DNA of 64,000 bases, taken from NCBI GenBank assembly GCA_028290665.1, contig JAQGJK010000012.1:62001-126000 (forward strand), given 5' to 3'. The DNA is from Devosia sp. Lineage in GTDB: Bacteria; Pseudomonadota; Alphaproteobacteria; Rhizobiales; Devosiaceae. Both the position numbers and the translations under genes were made by a program. The notes beneath the pieces are model-generated. The model was not told the DNA's origin. It saw only the letters and a list, made by a program, of their open reading frames with translations, and did no database searches. The first letter of the stretch is position 1. The number at the start of each line of letters is the position of its first letter. Positions 23,125-32,402 of the stretch are shown here, piece after piece.

Positions 23125-24068
23125 CAGCTCTCCCTCCGCTCGCGGGTGACGCGGCCAAGCAGCACAACCAGCGCCAGAACGATGGCGGCGATCACTGTAC
23201 CGACCGCGGCGGCCGAGCCGGCATCGGCATAGGCGAAGGCCCGGCGGTAGACTTCGAGCGCCGGCACGGTGGTCGAGGTGCCGGGGCCGCCCCGCGTCGT
23301 CGTATAGATGAGGTCGAAGCTGGATATCGCGGCGATGGTGGCGAGCATCACGGCGAGCACCAGTTCCTGGCGCAGGCCGGGGAGCGTCACCGAGAAGAAC
23401 TCCTGCACCGGCCCTGCCCCGTCGAGCCGTGCGGCTTCATACAGCGATGGCGAAATCTTCTGCACCCCGGCGATGAACATCAGCATGAACAGCCCGTAGA
23501 GTTGCCAGGCCCCGACCAGTCCGAGTGCGATCAGCGCCGTATCGAAATCGGCGAGCCAGGAGCGGGTAAGGAACCCGAGGCCCAACCGATCGAGCAGGGA
23601 GTTGAGCAGCCCCTCGGGAGCCAGAATCCAGCGCCAGGAGATGCCGACGACGACAGTCGGCACCACCTGGGGGAGGAACAGCAGGGTGCGATAAAGCCCC
23701 GAGGCGCCAAGCGCGCTGCGCGAGATCGCGGCAACCACGAGGAGGGCCAACCCGATGGCGACGCCGGCGTAGAGCAGGATCAGGACCGCGCTGTGGAGGA
23801 ATGCGCCGGCCAATTGAGCATTGGTGACGATCTCGAGGTAATTATCGAGACCGATGAACTTCTGTTCGCTGACGCCATCCCATTCGAACAGCGACAGCCA
23901 GATGGTGTGGAGCAGCGGCAGCAGCACGAACAGGCCATATGCGAACAATGCCGGCGCGAGGAACAGGGAGGAAACGAGCGTCTCGTTGCCTCCCGCTCCG
24001 GACCCGGTCGCTACATCGGCCCGGGCACGGGGGAGACCGAGCGGGGCAAGGCGGGTGGCGGCGCGCAT
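23124..24068 (-). CDS. Carbohydrate ABC transporter permease (MalF-like)
   Basis: EAARLDGAGPVQEFFSVTLPGLRQELVLAVMLATIAAISSFDLIYTTTRGGPGTSTTV. Confidence 0.93.
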   Translation of the reverse strand: MRAATRLAPLGLPRARADVATGSGAGGNETLVSSLFLAPALFAYGLFVLLPLLHTIWLSLFEWDGVSEQKFIGLDNYLEIVTNAQLAGAFLHSAVLILLYAGVAIGLALLVVAAISRSALGASGLYRTLLFLPQVVPTVVVGISWRWILAPEGLLNSLLDRLGLGFLTRSWLADFDTALIALGLVGAWQLYGLFMLMFIAGVQKISPSLYEAARLDGAGPVQEFFSVTLPGLRQELVLAVMLATIAAISSFDLIYTTTRGGPGTSTTVPALEVYRRAFAYADAGSAAAVGTVIAAIVLALVVLLGRVTRERRES

Positions 24069-24101
24069 GATTGTGGTGTTCCCCGATGGCGCCGCCGCCG
24101 C

Positions 24102-25433
24102 TTACTGCTTGTAGGCCGCTTCGACCGTGTCAGCGAACTGCTCGGGAGTGACCCGACCGGCCATCAGTTCCTGGATCGCGGCGAAGAACTTATCGCCAAA
24201 GCCCGACACCGCCACGTCCTCGAACGGCACGGTGCCGTCCTCGGCGAGCAGGATGTCTTTCGCGGCCAGAATGTCCTTGACCACTGGCGAAGCGGTGTCG
24301 GGCAGCTTGGCCGAGCCGGCGGGCAAATCGTCGAACTGGGCGAGCACCGTCGCCGATTCCGGTGAGACGAGGTGGTTGAGATAAGCCGCCGCGACATCGG
24401 GCTGCGGGCAGCTGGCGCTGATATGGAGGGGCTTCGATACGCCGCCGGTGGCGACGTGGGTATTGCCGGCCTTGGGCGGAATGGCCATGAAGCCAACATT
24501 GTCGCCCATCGCTTCGGCAACGAAGCTGGCGCTCCAATTGCCGTCGATCAGGAACACTCCATCTCCATTGACGAACTGCGCCGCCGCGTCGTCATTGCTG
24601 ATGCCGTCATAGCCGGGGGTGATGTAGCCGGCATTTACCAGATCCTGCAATTCCTTTGCCGCCTGGATATTCTCGGGCGTAACGAAGGTAGCGCCTTCCG
24701 CACCGAACACGAAATCGCGGACGGCCTGGGCACTGACGATCTGGTTTTGCACCATCTCGTAGATGAACGAGCCGGGATACTGGTTGGCGTTGCCAAAGCC
24801 AAGGCCGACTTCGCCAGCGGCCTTCGCGGCTTCGAACACGGCGAGCAGTTCTTCCCAGGTGGTCGGGACTTCGAGCCCGAGGGCGGCCAGCTTTTCGCGG
24901 TTATAATACAGGCCGATCATCTGGTACCACGGCGAGACGCTGTAGGTTTCGCCCGCGCCCCAGATGGCGCCGCCTTCGGACCATTGCGAGGTCGGGTCGA
25001 TGGCCCAGCCATATGCCTCGGCATAATCGCCGAGCGGGCGGACCAGACCGGCGCTGATCAGGACGCCATCGGTGTCGCGACCCTGATCGGCCATGACGAT
25101 ACACGGCGCATCGGGCTCGGAGAGCACGAGGCGGACGCTGGCGATCAACTCCTCATAGGATTTCTCGATCCGCTCGATGGTGATGTTCGGATATTTCTCG
25201 GTGAACGCCGCATCGAGGGCGTCAAGCGCCGCGAGCCGCGTATCCGGCTCGTTGATATAGATCGTCAGGGTGAAATCGCCGGCGGCGGTCACCGCTGCGT
25301 CGCCGGTGGCAATGGCATCCTGGCCAAAGCTTGCCAACGGGGCGAGCGCGGTGGAGCCAACAAGAGCAGCAAGAAGCGCGGTGCGCAGCGGCCGCCTGAT
25401 CTGCGAGTGCATGTAAACCAACTTGATCCCCAT
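24102..25433 (-). CDS. ABC transporter extracellular solute-binding protein; start may be 25412
   Basis: Signal-like N-terminus; family 1 SBP pattern (GVSKPLHISASCPQPDVAAAYLNHLVSPESATV); next to permeases. Confidence 0.88.
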   Translation of the reverse strand: MGIKLVYMHSQIRRPLRTALLAALVGSTALAPLASFGQDAIATGDAAVTAAGDFTLTIYINEPDTRLAALDALDAAFTEKYPNITIERIEKSYEELIASVRLVLSEPDAPCIVMADQGRDTDGVLISAGLVRPLGDYAEAYGWAIDPTSQWSEGGAIWGAGETYSVSPWYQMIGLYYNREKLAALGLEVPTTWEELLAVFEAAKAAGEVGLGFGNANQYPGSFIYEMVQNQIVSAQAVRDFVFGAEGATFVTPENIQAAKELQDLVNAGYITPGYDGISNDDAAAQFVNGDGVFLIDGNWSASFVAEAMGDNVGFMAIPPKAGNTHVATGGVSKPLHISASCPQPDVAAAYLNHLVSPESATVLAQFDDLPAGSAKLPDTASPVVKDILAAKDILLAEDGTVPFEDVAVSGFGDKFFAAIQELMAGRVTPEQFADTVEAAYKQ

Positions 25434-25566
25434 TTCTGTCTGGAAGAATAGTGTCAGAATGCGTTACGTCGTCAGACTATCGCCATTTAGCGACAGTATC
25501 ATTCAGATCACCGCTCGCGCGACTTGCGATTGATAGGCAAAGTTCATCGCAGGGCCGGGCATGAGT

Positions 25567-25896
25567 CTACAGCTCCAAGTTTCGTGTGGCGGAATTCATG
25601 ACGCTTTCGTGGAACTGTCGCACGGAAATCAGTGGCGAATGGTTCGGCATATCGACGCGGTATGCAGCCCAGTTGTGGAGCGATTTCGAGCGCGGCAGCG
25701 CGAACTGCCACCAGCGTTCTTCGATGACGCCGGCATCATGCTCGGACGAGACGAACCAGGCGCCGCGTTCGGTCTTGACGGCATCCTGCACGCCGCGCGG
25801 CGTGTGGCCGAGCAGCATAGCGCCCATGCCGCAATAGTAATCGATCAGCCTGTTGCCATCGACATCGAATAGATATGCACTGAGGAGACCAAGCAA
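25567..25896 (-). pseudogene. Remnant of a class-III (GSA-type) aminotransferase N-terminus joined to unrelated coding-like sequence
   Basis: AYLFDVDGNRLIDYYCGMGAMLLGHTPRGVQDAV matches the PLP class-III N-terminal consensus, but the ORF continues into unrelated sequence and stops at 110 aa without a Lys site. Confidence 0.5.
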
Positions 25897-25971
25897 GTGG
25901 CGAAGGTAAAGTCCATTGCGTTTCGCGAGGCGGGATTAGGAGCGCGGATTATGAAACAGGCGGGCTGAACC

Positions 25972-26754
25972 ATGGCGGTACCAAGCCGGAATCCCTACCT
26001 CGTGCTGCCAGTGATGAAAGCCCTCAAGGTGCTCGAATTCGTCGCCGAGCGAGGGCATGACGTATCGCTGACGGCGGTGTCGACGGCGCTGAAAATCCCC
26101 AAGACCACGACCTTTCGTTATCTGCAGACGCTCGCCGAAGTCGGCTTCCTCAGCCATGATGTAGTGAACGACCGCTATGCCATCGGCACGCGGTTCCGGA
26201 TGATCGCCAAGGCGGATACCAGCCTTCACACGCTGCGGCAGCTGGCGCGCGCGCCGATGATCGACCTGCAGCACGAGTTCAACGAAACCATCAACCTCGC
26301 GATCGAGGACGATGGTTCGGTGGTCTATATCGACATCGTCGAGGCGCGGCGGGCGCTGCGGTTCCAGGCGCGGATCGGTGATCGCAATCCGATGCACTCC
26401 ACCGCGCTCGGCAAGGCGATCCTCGCAGCGCTGCCGGAGGCCGAGCGCAAGGCTCGGCTCGAACGACCGCTGGCCGAGATGGCCAGCCGAACGCTGCTCG
26501 AGCGCCAGACCATCGAGCGCCAGCTCCGCCAGGTGACGAAACTCGGCTATGCGACGGAAACCGAGGAGAACGAGGACGGCGCCTTCTGCGTCGGAGCGCC
26601 GATTCTCGACGCGCGGCAGTATCCGATCGCCGCGATCAGCCTCTCGGCACCGCTGCAGCGCATCACCAAAGAGATGGCGCAGCAAGCCGGCAATCGGGTG
26701 CGCGACGCAGCGGCGGAGATTTCGCGCCTGCTGGTGCACGAACAGGGCGGCTGA
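25972..26754 (+). CDS. IclR family transcriptional regulator
   Basis: VMKALKVLEFVAERGHDVSLTAVSTALKIPKTTTFRYLQTLAEVGFLSHD HTH plus IclR effector domain. Confidence 0.9.
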   Translation: MAVPSRNPYLVLPVMKALKVLEFVAERGHDVSLTAVSTALKIPKTTTFRYLQTLAEVGFLSHDVVNDRYAIGTRFRMIAKADTSLHTLRQLARAPMIDLQHEFNETINLAIEDDGSVVYIDIVEARRALRFQARIGDRNPMHSTALGKAILAALPEAERKARLERPLAEMASRTLLERQTIERQLRQVTKLGYATETEENEDGAFCVGAPILDARQYPIAAISLSAPLQRITKEMAQQAGNRVRDAAAEISRLLVHEQGG

Positions 26755-26863
26755 GGGCTAGGGCGGCCAGAGCAAGCCGCGCGGGATGGTGAAGTGGTCG
26801 CCGCCAGCCGCATGCCGTTGGCGAGCGGGATGAACACCGGGTCGAGCGTGACGGTCCCCCGCA

Positions 26864-28525
26864 TCAGCCCAGCCGGATATGCGGGATGGCTTTCTTCTCG
26901 ATCTCGTCGAGCGAGTCTGCGTAGCCGGCATCGGCATAGCGCATGACGCCGAGCGAGGTGTCGTTGGTCAGCGAAAGGTTCAGCCGCTCATCAGCGGCCG
27001 CCGTGCCATCGGCAACGAGGGTGACGCCGGCCGAGGTCATGTAGCCGGCATAGCCGCCGCCGCCCGAATGGATGACGACGAGATCGGCCTGCGATGAACA
27101 CAGCAGCATGGCGTCGAGCAACGGCCAGTCGGCGATCGCATCCGAACCGTCGGCCATGTTCTCGGTCATGATGTTGGGATGCGCCATGGCGCCGGCGTCG
27201 AGGTGGTCGCGGCTGAACGCCACGGGGCCGGCGAGTTCGCCGTTGCGCACCATATCGTTGACCTTGAGCGCCAGCGCGGTGCGTTCGCCGTGACCGAGCC
27301 AGGCGATCCGCGCCGGCAGGCCCTCGAACGGGACGTATTGCTTGGCGAGTTTGATCCAGTTGGTGACGATGGCGTTGTCGGGGAACATCTCCAGCACAGC
27401 GTCGTCGATCCGGCCGATATCGGCGGGCTCGCCCGAGAGCGCCATCCAGCGGAACGGGCCGATGGCCCGCGCGAACAGCGGGCGGAGATAGGCGGCGGTA
27501 AAAATTGGAATATCGAACGCCGTGTCGACGCCGCCATCCCGCGCCTGCGTGCGGATAAGGTTGCCATTGTCGAACACTTCGGCGCCGGCCGCCTGGAAGG
27601 CCAGCATGGCGCGGACGTGGTCGACGATCGAGGCGCGGCTCGCGGCCATCAACTGCCCCTGCCCGTCGACGCGCAGGCGTTTGACCTCGGCGAGGCTCAT
27701 GCCCTTGGGGATATAGCCATGGACGAGGTCGTGCGCGCTGGTCTGGTCGGTGACGATATCGGGCACGATGCCGCGCCGGACGATTTCGGGGTAAATCTCG
27801 GCAGCGTTGCCGACGAGGCCGATAGAGGTGGCGCGTTTTTCGCGCACCGCAGCATCGATCATGGCGAGAGCGGCGTCGAGGTCGGGGGCGATGGCTTCGA
27901 GGTAGCCGATTTCCTGCCGTTTCCGCGCCCGCTCGGCATCGACATCGATGCAGAGGATCGCCGCGCCCGCCATGCGACCGGCCAGCGGCTGCGCGCCACC
28001 CATGCCGCCGAGCCCGGCAGTCAGGATGAAGCGGCCGGCGAGCGAGCCACCAAAGCGCCGCTCGGCGATGCGCATGAAAATCTCGTAGGTGCCCTGGATG
28101 ACGCCCTGGCTGCCGATATATTGCCAGGCCCCCGCCGTCAGCCCGCCCCAGCAGATCAGGCCCTTTTTCTCGAGTTCGTAGAAAATCTTGGCCTTGGCCC
28201 ATTGGCCGACGATGTTGCAATTAGCCATGATGACCAGCGGCGCCTTGTCATGCGTCTTCAGCAGCCCGATCGGCTTGCCCGACTGGATGATGAGCGTCTG
28301 GTCCTCGTCCATGGTCTTGAGTGCGTTGACGATCGCCGCATGCGCCTGCCAGTTGCGAGCCGCCTTCCCGAGCGCCGCATAGACGATCAGCTGATCCGGG
28401 TTTTCACCGACGGCAAGGACGTTCTCCAGCAGCCGCAGCAACGCCTCCTGCCGCCAGCCCTTGGCCCTGAGTTCGGGCCCACCGGGGATCGGGAAGTTGG
28501 GATGGCGCGGGTTGGGGGTTGGCAT
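26864..28525 (-). CDS. Urocanase-family hydratase; predicted thiourocanate hydratase (not canonical HutU)
   Basis: 553 aa with urocanase fold signatures (LTAGAWQYIGSQGVIQGTYEIF, GRFILTAGLGGMGGAQPLAGRMAGA, DIVTDQTSAHD), but ICWVGLG is replaced by IAWLGHG and HHGGGVGxG by HSGGGGYAG; sits with hydantoinase/carbamoylase genes. Confidence 0.8.
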   Translation of the reverse strand: MPTPNPRHPNFPIPGGPELRAKGWRQEALLRLLENVLAVGENPDQLIVYAALGKAARNWQAHAAIVNALKTMDEDQTLIIQSGKPIGLLKTHDKAPLVIMANCNIVGQWAKAKIFYELEKKGLICWGGLTAGAWQYIGSQGVIQGTYEIFMRIAERRFGGSLAGRFILTAGLGGMGGAQPLAGRMAGAAILCIDVDAERARKRQEIGYLEAIAPDLDAALAMIDAAVREKRATSIGLVGNAAEIYPEIVRRGIVPDIVTDQTSAHDLVHGYIPKGMSLAEVKRLRVDGQGQLMAASRASIVDHVRAMLAFQAAGAEVFDNGNLIRTQARDGGVDTAFDIPIFTAAYLRPLFARAIGPFRWMALSGEPADIGRIDDAVLEMFPDNAIVTNWIKLAKQYVPFEGLPARIAWLGHGERTALALKVNDMVRNGELAGPVAFSRDHLDAGAMAHPNIMTENMADGSDAIADWPLLDAMLLCSSQADLVVIHSGGGGYAGYMTSAGVTLVADGTAAADERLNLSLTNDTSLGVMRYADAGYADSLDEIEKKAIPHIRLG

Positions 28526-28578
28526 GATGTTGGGGTCCTAGGCGCGGCGCAAACGGGGCTGGTGTACTTGGCGGTAAG

Positions 28579-28670
28579 GGAGATTCCCGCGTTCGCGGGA
28601 ATGACAGTGTATGCGAGAGTCACCGGGTTTGACCTCGGGCTCAGTCATTCCCGCGAACGCGGGAATCTCC
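28579..28670. repeat. REPIN-like element: two identical 27-bp hairpin-forming repeats in inverted orientation
   Basis: 28579-28605 GGAGATTCCCGCGTTCGCGGGAATGAC and 28644-28670 GTCATTCCCGCGAACGCGGGAATCTCC are exact reverse complements; each contains the palindrome ATTCCCGCG-tt-CGCGGGAAT. Confidence 0.85.
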
Positions 28671-28682
28671 GTGGCTTTCTTT

Positions 28683-29780
28683 TCACGTCCCGCCGTCGAG
28701 GGCGTAGCGGGCGATTTCGATGCCCATGGCCTTCTCGACCGAGGGATACACTGACGGATCGAGCACGCTCGACGCCAGGGGGATGACGGTCTTGCTGACG
28801 TGGAGGACGTGGAGCGTCATGCCGATTTCGATCTGGCCGACGCTGAGCGGCAGGCCTTCGGGGTCGAGCGTGGTGATGACGTCCGGGAAGGTGGCGAGGC
28901 GAGTGCCGCCGGCATCGTCGACGGCCATGAATTCGTTCATGACGTGGAGGGTCATCGCCCGGTCGCCCGTGCCAATGGTGATGGTGCCGATGTCGAAGGC
29001 TTCCTTGGTATAGACCACGGCCTTGGCCGTCACCTTGCCACTGGCGAGGATGCTGCCGCCGGTGGCTTTGGCGATGGCGTCGATTACCGCCGCGCCGCCC
29101 TGCTTCTCCGCCGCGATAATGGCTTCGCCAAGAGTCAGCGCCAGCGTGATGCCACCCAGTGCAGCGTTCTTTTTCACATAGGACGCGCGCAGCGGATTGC
29201 GGCAGGAGGCGATAAAACCTCCGGACTGGTCGGCGGCAGTGCGCAGGATCGGCGACACCTTGGCCGTGGCGCCGCGGACCACCAGTTCGATGTAACGATT
29301 GTCGGCCCGATTGCCGCCGACCGCCGTCTGAATCATCGGTTCTGGCGAGCCGGCCATGCCGATCGAGCCCATGTCGCCGGTCGGGTGGGCGCGGACGTCG
29401 CCGACGGCATCGAGCACCTTCATGCCGAGCATGGCGGCGGGGAGCCAGCCATTGAGCGTCGAGGATTTGCCGTTCTGGCCGACCATCAGCGCCGCGACCG
29501 TTTCGCCCAGCGCCTCCAGCAGCAATTGCACCGCCTTGATGTAGTCGATGCCCTGCATTTCCCACGGCGTGGTCGAAGCTGGGGCGCCGATGGCGGCAGC
29601 GGTCGCGACCCAATCGTTGGGGTCGAGTTCATCGACCGAGACCAATTCAGGCTTGCCGACCCCGACCGCAGCATAGCCGAGCATGCGCCCATGATCGGCC
29701 CAGCCGCCGCCGCCGGAGGCATAGACGGAGCCGCCCTTGACCGCCGGTTCGACGTCCTTGTCGGTGAGGATGCGTCCCAT
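28683..29780 (-). CDS. DUF917 family protein; candidate thiohydantoin desulfurase of the ergothioneine cluster
   Basis: GGSVYASGGGGWADHGRMLGY...GIDYIKAVQLLLEALGETVAALMVGQNGKSSTLNGWLPAAMLGMKVLDAVGDVRAHPTGDMGSIG; DUF917 pattern. The function is inferred from cluster context. Confidence 0.75.
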   Translation of the reverse strand: MGRILTDKDVEPAVKGGSVYASGGGGWADHGRMLGYAAVGVGKPELVSVDELDPNDWVATAAAIGAPASTTPWEMQGIDYIKAVQLLLEALGETVAALMVGQNGKSSTLNGWLPAAMLGMKVLDAVGDVRAHPTGDMGSIGMAGSPEPMIQTAVGGNRADNRYIELVVRGATAKVSPILRTAADQSGGFIASCRNPLRASYVKKNAALGGITLALTLGEAIIAAEKQGGAAVIDAIAKATGGSILASGKVTAKAVVYTKEAFDIGTITIGTGDRAMTLHVMNEFMAVDDAGGTRLATFPDVITTLDPEGLPLSVGQIEIGMTLHVLHVSKTVIPLASSVLDPSVYPSVEKAMGIEIARYALDGGT

Positions 29781-29790
29781 TTGTATAATC

Positions 29791-31032
29791 CTAAAGTGTC
29801 TGGTCGAGCCGTAGCACGGCTTGCAGCAGAACCGCTGCACCGAGCGCAATGTCCTCGGTTTCGGCGAATTCCTCGGGCGCATGGCTGCGACCACCGCGGC
29901 AGGGTATGAAGATCATGCCTGCCTTGGTGATCCGCGCCATCCAGGCGGTATCGTGCCCGGCGCCCGAAGCCATGCGGCGATATTTCGCGCCGACGCTGTC
30001 GCAGGCGGCGTCGAGGCAGGATTGGACATCGACATCGCAGGGCGTCGGTGGATTGTCCGAGATCAGTTTCGGCGGACTGATCGTGGCGTCGGTTTCGGCA
30101 GCCACCCAGTTGACGCTTTCGCCGATGAGTTCGATGAAGCGTTCCATGTCGGCGCGATTTTCGGCGCGGGCATCGATCAGCAGCCGCACCCGGCTCGGCA
30201 CGACGTTCGCGGCATTCGGCTCCATAGTGAACTCGCCGACGGTGGCGGCGAAGTGCGCCGCCCCTTGCGCAAATTCCCGACCGAGATGCTCGATGTCGAG
30301 CACCAGCCGCGCGGCAGCGGTCAGTGCATCGATGCGCGTCGCCATCGGGGTGGTGCCGGCATGATCGGCGCGGCCTTCGACGATGATCTCGATCCGGGTG
30401 ATCCCGGCGATGGCGGTGACCACGCCGATGTCGAAGTCCCCGGTTTCGAGCACCGGTCCCTGCTCGATGTGAAGTTCGAGGAATGCCTTGATATCGGTCC
30501 GGATGCTGGCGACATCCGGATGGCCGCCGGCCTCGGTGATCCCCTCGTAGAGCGTCATCCCATTGGCTTCGCGCGTCAGCCACTCGTCCGGGCGCTGGCC
30601 GATCAGGCCGCGGCTGCCGATGCAGGAGACGCAGAAGATCGAAACTTCCTCCGCGAGGAAATCGACGATTTCGAGATCGTGGGCGAGTTCGATGTTCTGG
30701 TCCTTCAGCGCCCGGGCGACTTCAAGGGCGGCGGAGATACCGGCGATGCCGTCAAAGCGTCCGCCATCCGGTACGGTATCGGAATGGGAGCCGAGCATGA
30801 TGGTGCCACGCCCTGCCCCGGTCCCCGACCGCAAACCGATCAAATTGCCAGAAACGTCGACGCGCGTCGTCAGTCCCGCGGCGGCAAAGCGATTGGTCAG
30901 CCACTCACGGCCCTTGAGGAACATCGGCGAAAACGCCCGCCGGGTCCATGGCCGGTCGGGCTCGGTGATCGCGGCGAGGGCGTCGATATCCTCGGCGATC
31001 CGATCGGCGTCGACCTGCAGGTTGGAAATCAA
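29791..31032 (-). CDS. Zn-dependent N-carbamoyl-amino acid amidohydrolase (allantoate amidohydrolase family); predicted N-carbamoyl-glutamate hydrolase
   Basis: LGSHSDTVPDGGRFDGIAG, DFLAEEVSIFCVSCIGSRGLIG, LELHIEQGPVLE, ASGAGHDTAWMA motifs; probable TTG start overlapping the upstream stop. Confidence 0.85.
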   Translation of the reverse strand: MISNLQVDADRIAEDIDALAAITEPDRPWTRRAFSPMFLKGREWLTNRFAAAGLTTRVDVSGNLIGLRSGTGAGRGTIMLGSHSDTVPDGGRFDGIAGISAALEVARALKDQNIELAHDLEIVDFLAEEVSIFCVSCIGSRGLIGQRPDEWLTREANGMTLYEGITEAGGHPDVASIRTDIKAFLELHIEQGPVLETGDFDIGVVTAIAGITRIEIIVEGRADHAGTTPMATRIDALTAAARLVLDIEHLGREFAQGAAHFAATVGEFTMEPNAANVVPSRVRLLIDARAENRADMERFIELIGESVNWVAAETDATISPPKLISDNPPTPCDVDVQSCLDAACDSVGAKYRRMASGAGHDTAWMARITKAGMIFIPCRGGRSHAPEEFAETEDIALGAAVLLQAVLRLDQTL

Positions 31033-32390
31033 CGGCGCGGCTCCGGGCGAACGAAATTGCCGGAGCCGGGTTCGGCCAGCACCGTCGTGCCGTCGAACAC
31101 CTGCCGGCCCCGCAGCCAGGTGCCGCTGACGGTCCACGGCAGTTCGATGCCGTTATAGGGCGACCAGCCGACGACGTTGTTGCCGCTTGCCGCCGCGTCA
31201 TAAATCTTCGCGCGCGGTTCGAGGACGACGATATCGGCATCCTTGCCAACTTCGAGCGCACCCTTGCGATGGTCGAGGCGGAAATGTTTCGCGGGGTTTT
31301 GGCTCATCAGCCTTGCGGCCCAGGTCAGCGGGACGCCGCGCTCCAGCGCGCCTTTGACGAACAGCGGCACCATGACTTCGAGGCCCGGCACACCTGAGGC
31401 ATTTTTCAGCATCTCGGGATCGGTCTTGCGGTTTTCGGACCAGCTGACATGGTCGGTCGACACCAGCGTGACATTGCCGGCGGCGACTTGCTCCCAGAGC
31501 TTTTCGACTTCGGCGCGCGGGCGGATCGGCGGGTTGATCTTGGCCTTGCCACCGAGGCGGCGGACGTCGGTTTCCTCGTCGAGGACCAGATAGTGGATGC
31601 AGCACTCGATGGTCGCGGCAAAGCCCTGGTCGCGATAGCTCCGCGCGATGTCGTAGCCGCGGCCGAGCGAGCAATGCACCACATGTGCCGGGCAGCCAGT
31701 GGCAACGCCGGTTTCATAGATCTGCAAGGTCGCGAGGAGTTCGGTCAGCGGCGGCCGGCTCATCGCATGGGCGCGCCAGTCGGTGATGCCAGCGGCCTTG
31801 ACCGCCTCGATCGCGGCGCGGACATATTCATCGTCCTCGTTGTGGACCCCGGCGGTCAGGCCGGTCGGCGCGATGGCGGCAAAGCACGCTTCGAGCAGTG
31901 CCGGCGGGATGCGCGGGAAGCGGATCGGGTCGGTGCCGAAGGTCGAAAACTTGAAGGCGGCGACGCCGGCTTCGACCATCTCGGGAATGCGGCTGGCGCC
32001 CTCCTCCGGGTTTACCGTGCCATACAGCGCGAAATCGACGCGGGTTTCGGCTCCGGCATCACGGATTTTGATCCGCACGGCCTCGGCGGAATTGACGACG
32101 TTGCCCTCGTCATAGGGCATGTCGACGATGGTGGTGACGCCCCCGGCGGCGGCAGATTTCGTCGACCAGGCAAAGCCTTCCTGATTCTTCTGGCTCAGCG
32201 AATGCACCTGCGCGTCGATGGCGCCGGGCAGGATCAGCGCCGGCCCCAGATCATGGCGCTCGGCACCGGCCGGGGCGACGCCTGCACCCACAAGCGCAAT
32301 CTTGCCGCCGCTTACTGCCACATAGCCGTTCTCGATGACGCGGTCGGGCAGGACGACGGTGCCGGCGAGGACGAGATCGAAATCAGCCAT
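31029..32390 (-). CDS. Dihydropyrimidinase/allantoinase-type amidohydrolase; predicted hydantoin-5-propionate amidohydrolase
   Basis: LPGAIDAQVHSLSQ...AAAGGVTTIVDMPYDEG...HVVHCSLGRGYDIARSYRDQG...LVSTDHVSW...MSQNPAKHFRLDHRKGALEVGKDADIVVLEP. Confidence 0.85.
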   Translation of the reverse strand: MADFDLVLAGTVVLPDRVIENGYVAVSGGKIALVGAGVAPAGAERHDLGPALILPGAIDAQVHSLSQKNQEGFAWSTKSAAAGGVTTIVDMPYDEGNVVNSAEAVRIKIRDAGAETRVDFALYGTVNPEEGASRIPEMVEAGVAAFKFSTFGTDPIRFPRIPPALLEACFAAIAPTGLTAGVHNEDDEYVRAAIEAVKAAGITDWRAHAMSRPPLTELLATLQIYETGVATGCPAHVVHCSLGRGYDIARSYRDQGFAATIECCIHYLVLDEETDVRRLGGKAKINPPIRPRAEVEKLWEQVAAGNVTLVSTDHVSWSENRKTDPEMLKNASGVPGLEVMVPLFVKGALERGVPLTWAARLMSQNPAKHFRLDHRKGALEVGKDADIVVLEPRAKIYDAAASGNNVVGWSPYNGIELPWTVSGTWLRGRQVFDGTTVLAEPGSGNFVRPEPRR

Positions 32391-32402
32391 GTTTCCAACT
32401 TT

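Noticed and set aside
27179-28786. 535-aa plus-strand ORF antisense to the urocanase homologue
   Set aside because: Complementary-frame artefact of a GC-rich coding sequence; no domain signature.
29821-31158. 445-aa plus-strand ORF opposite the N-carbamoyl amidohydrolase gene
   Set aside because: Antisense shadow ORF; the minus-strand gene carries metal-binding and substrate motifs.
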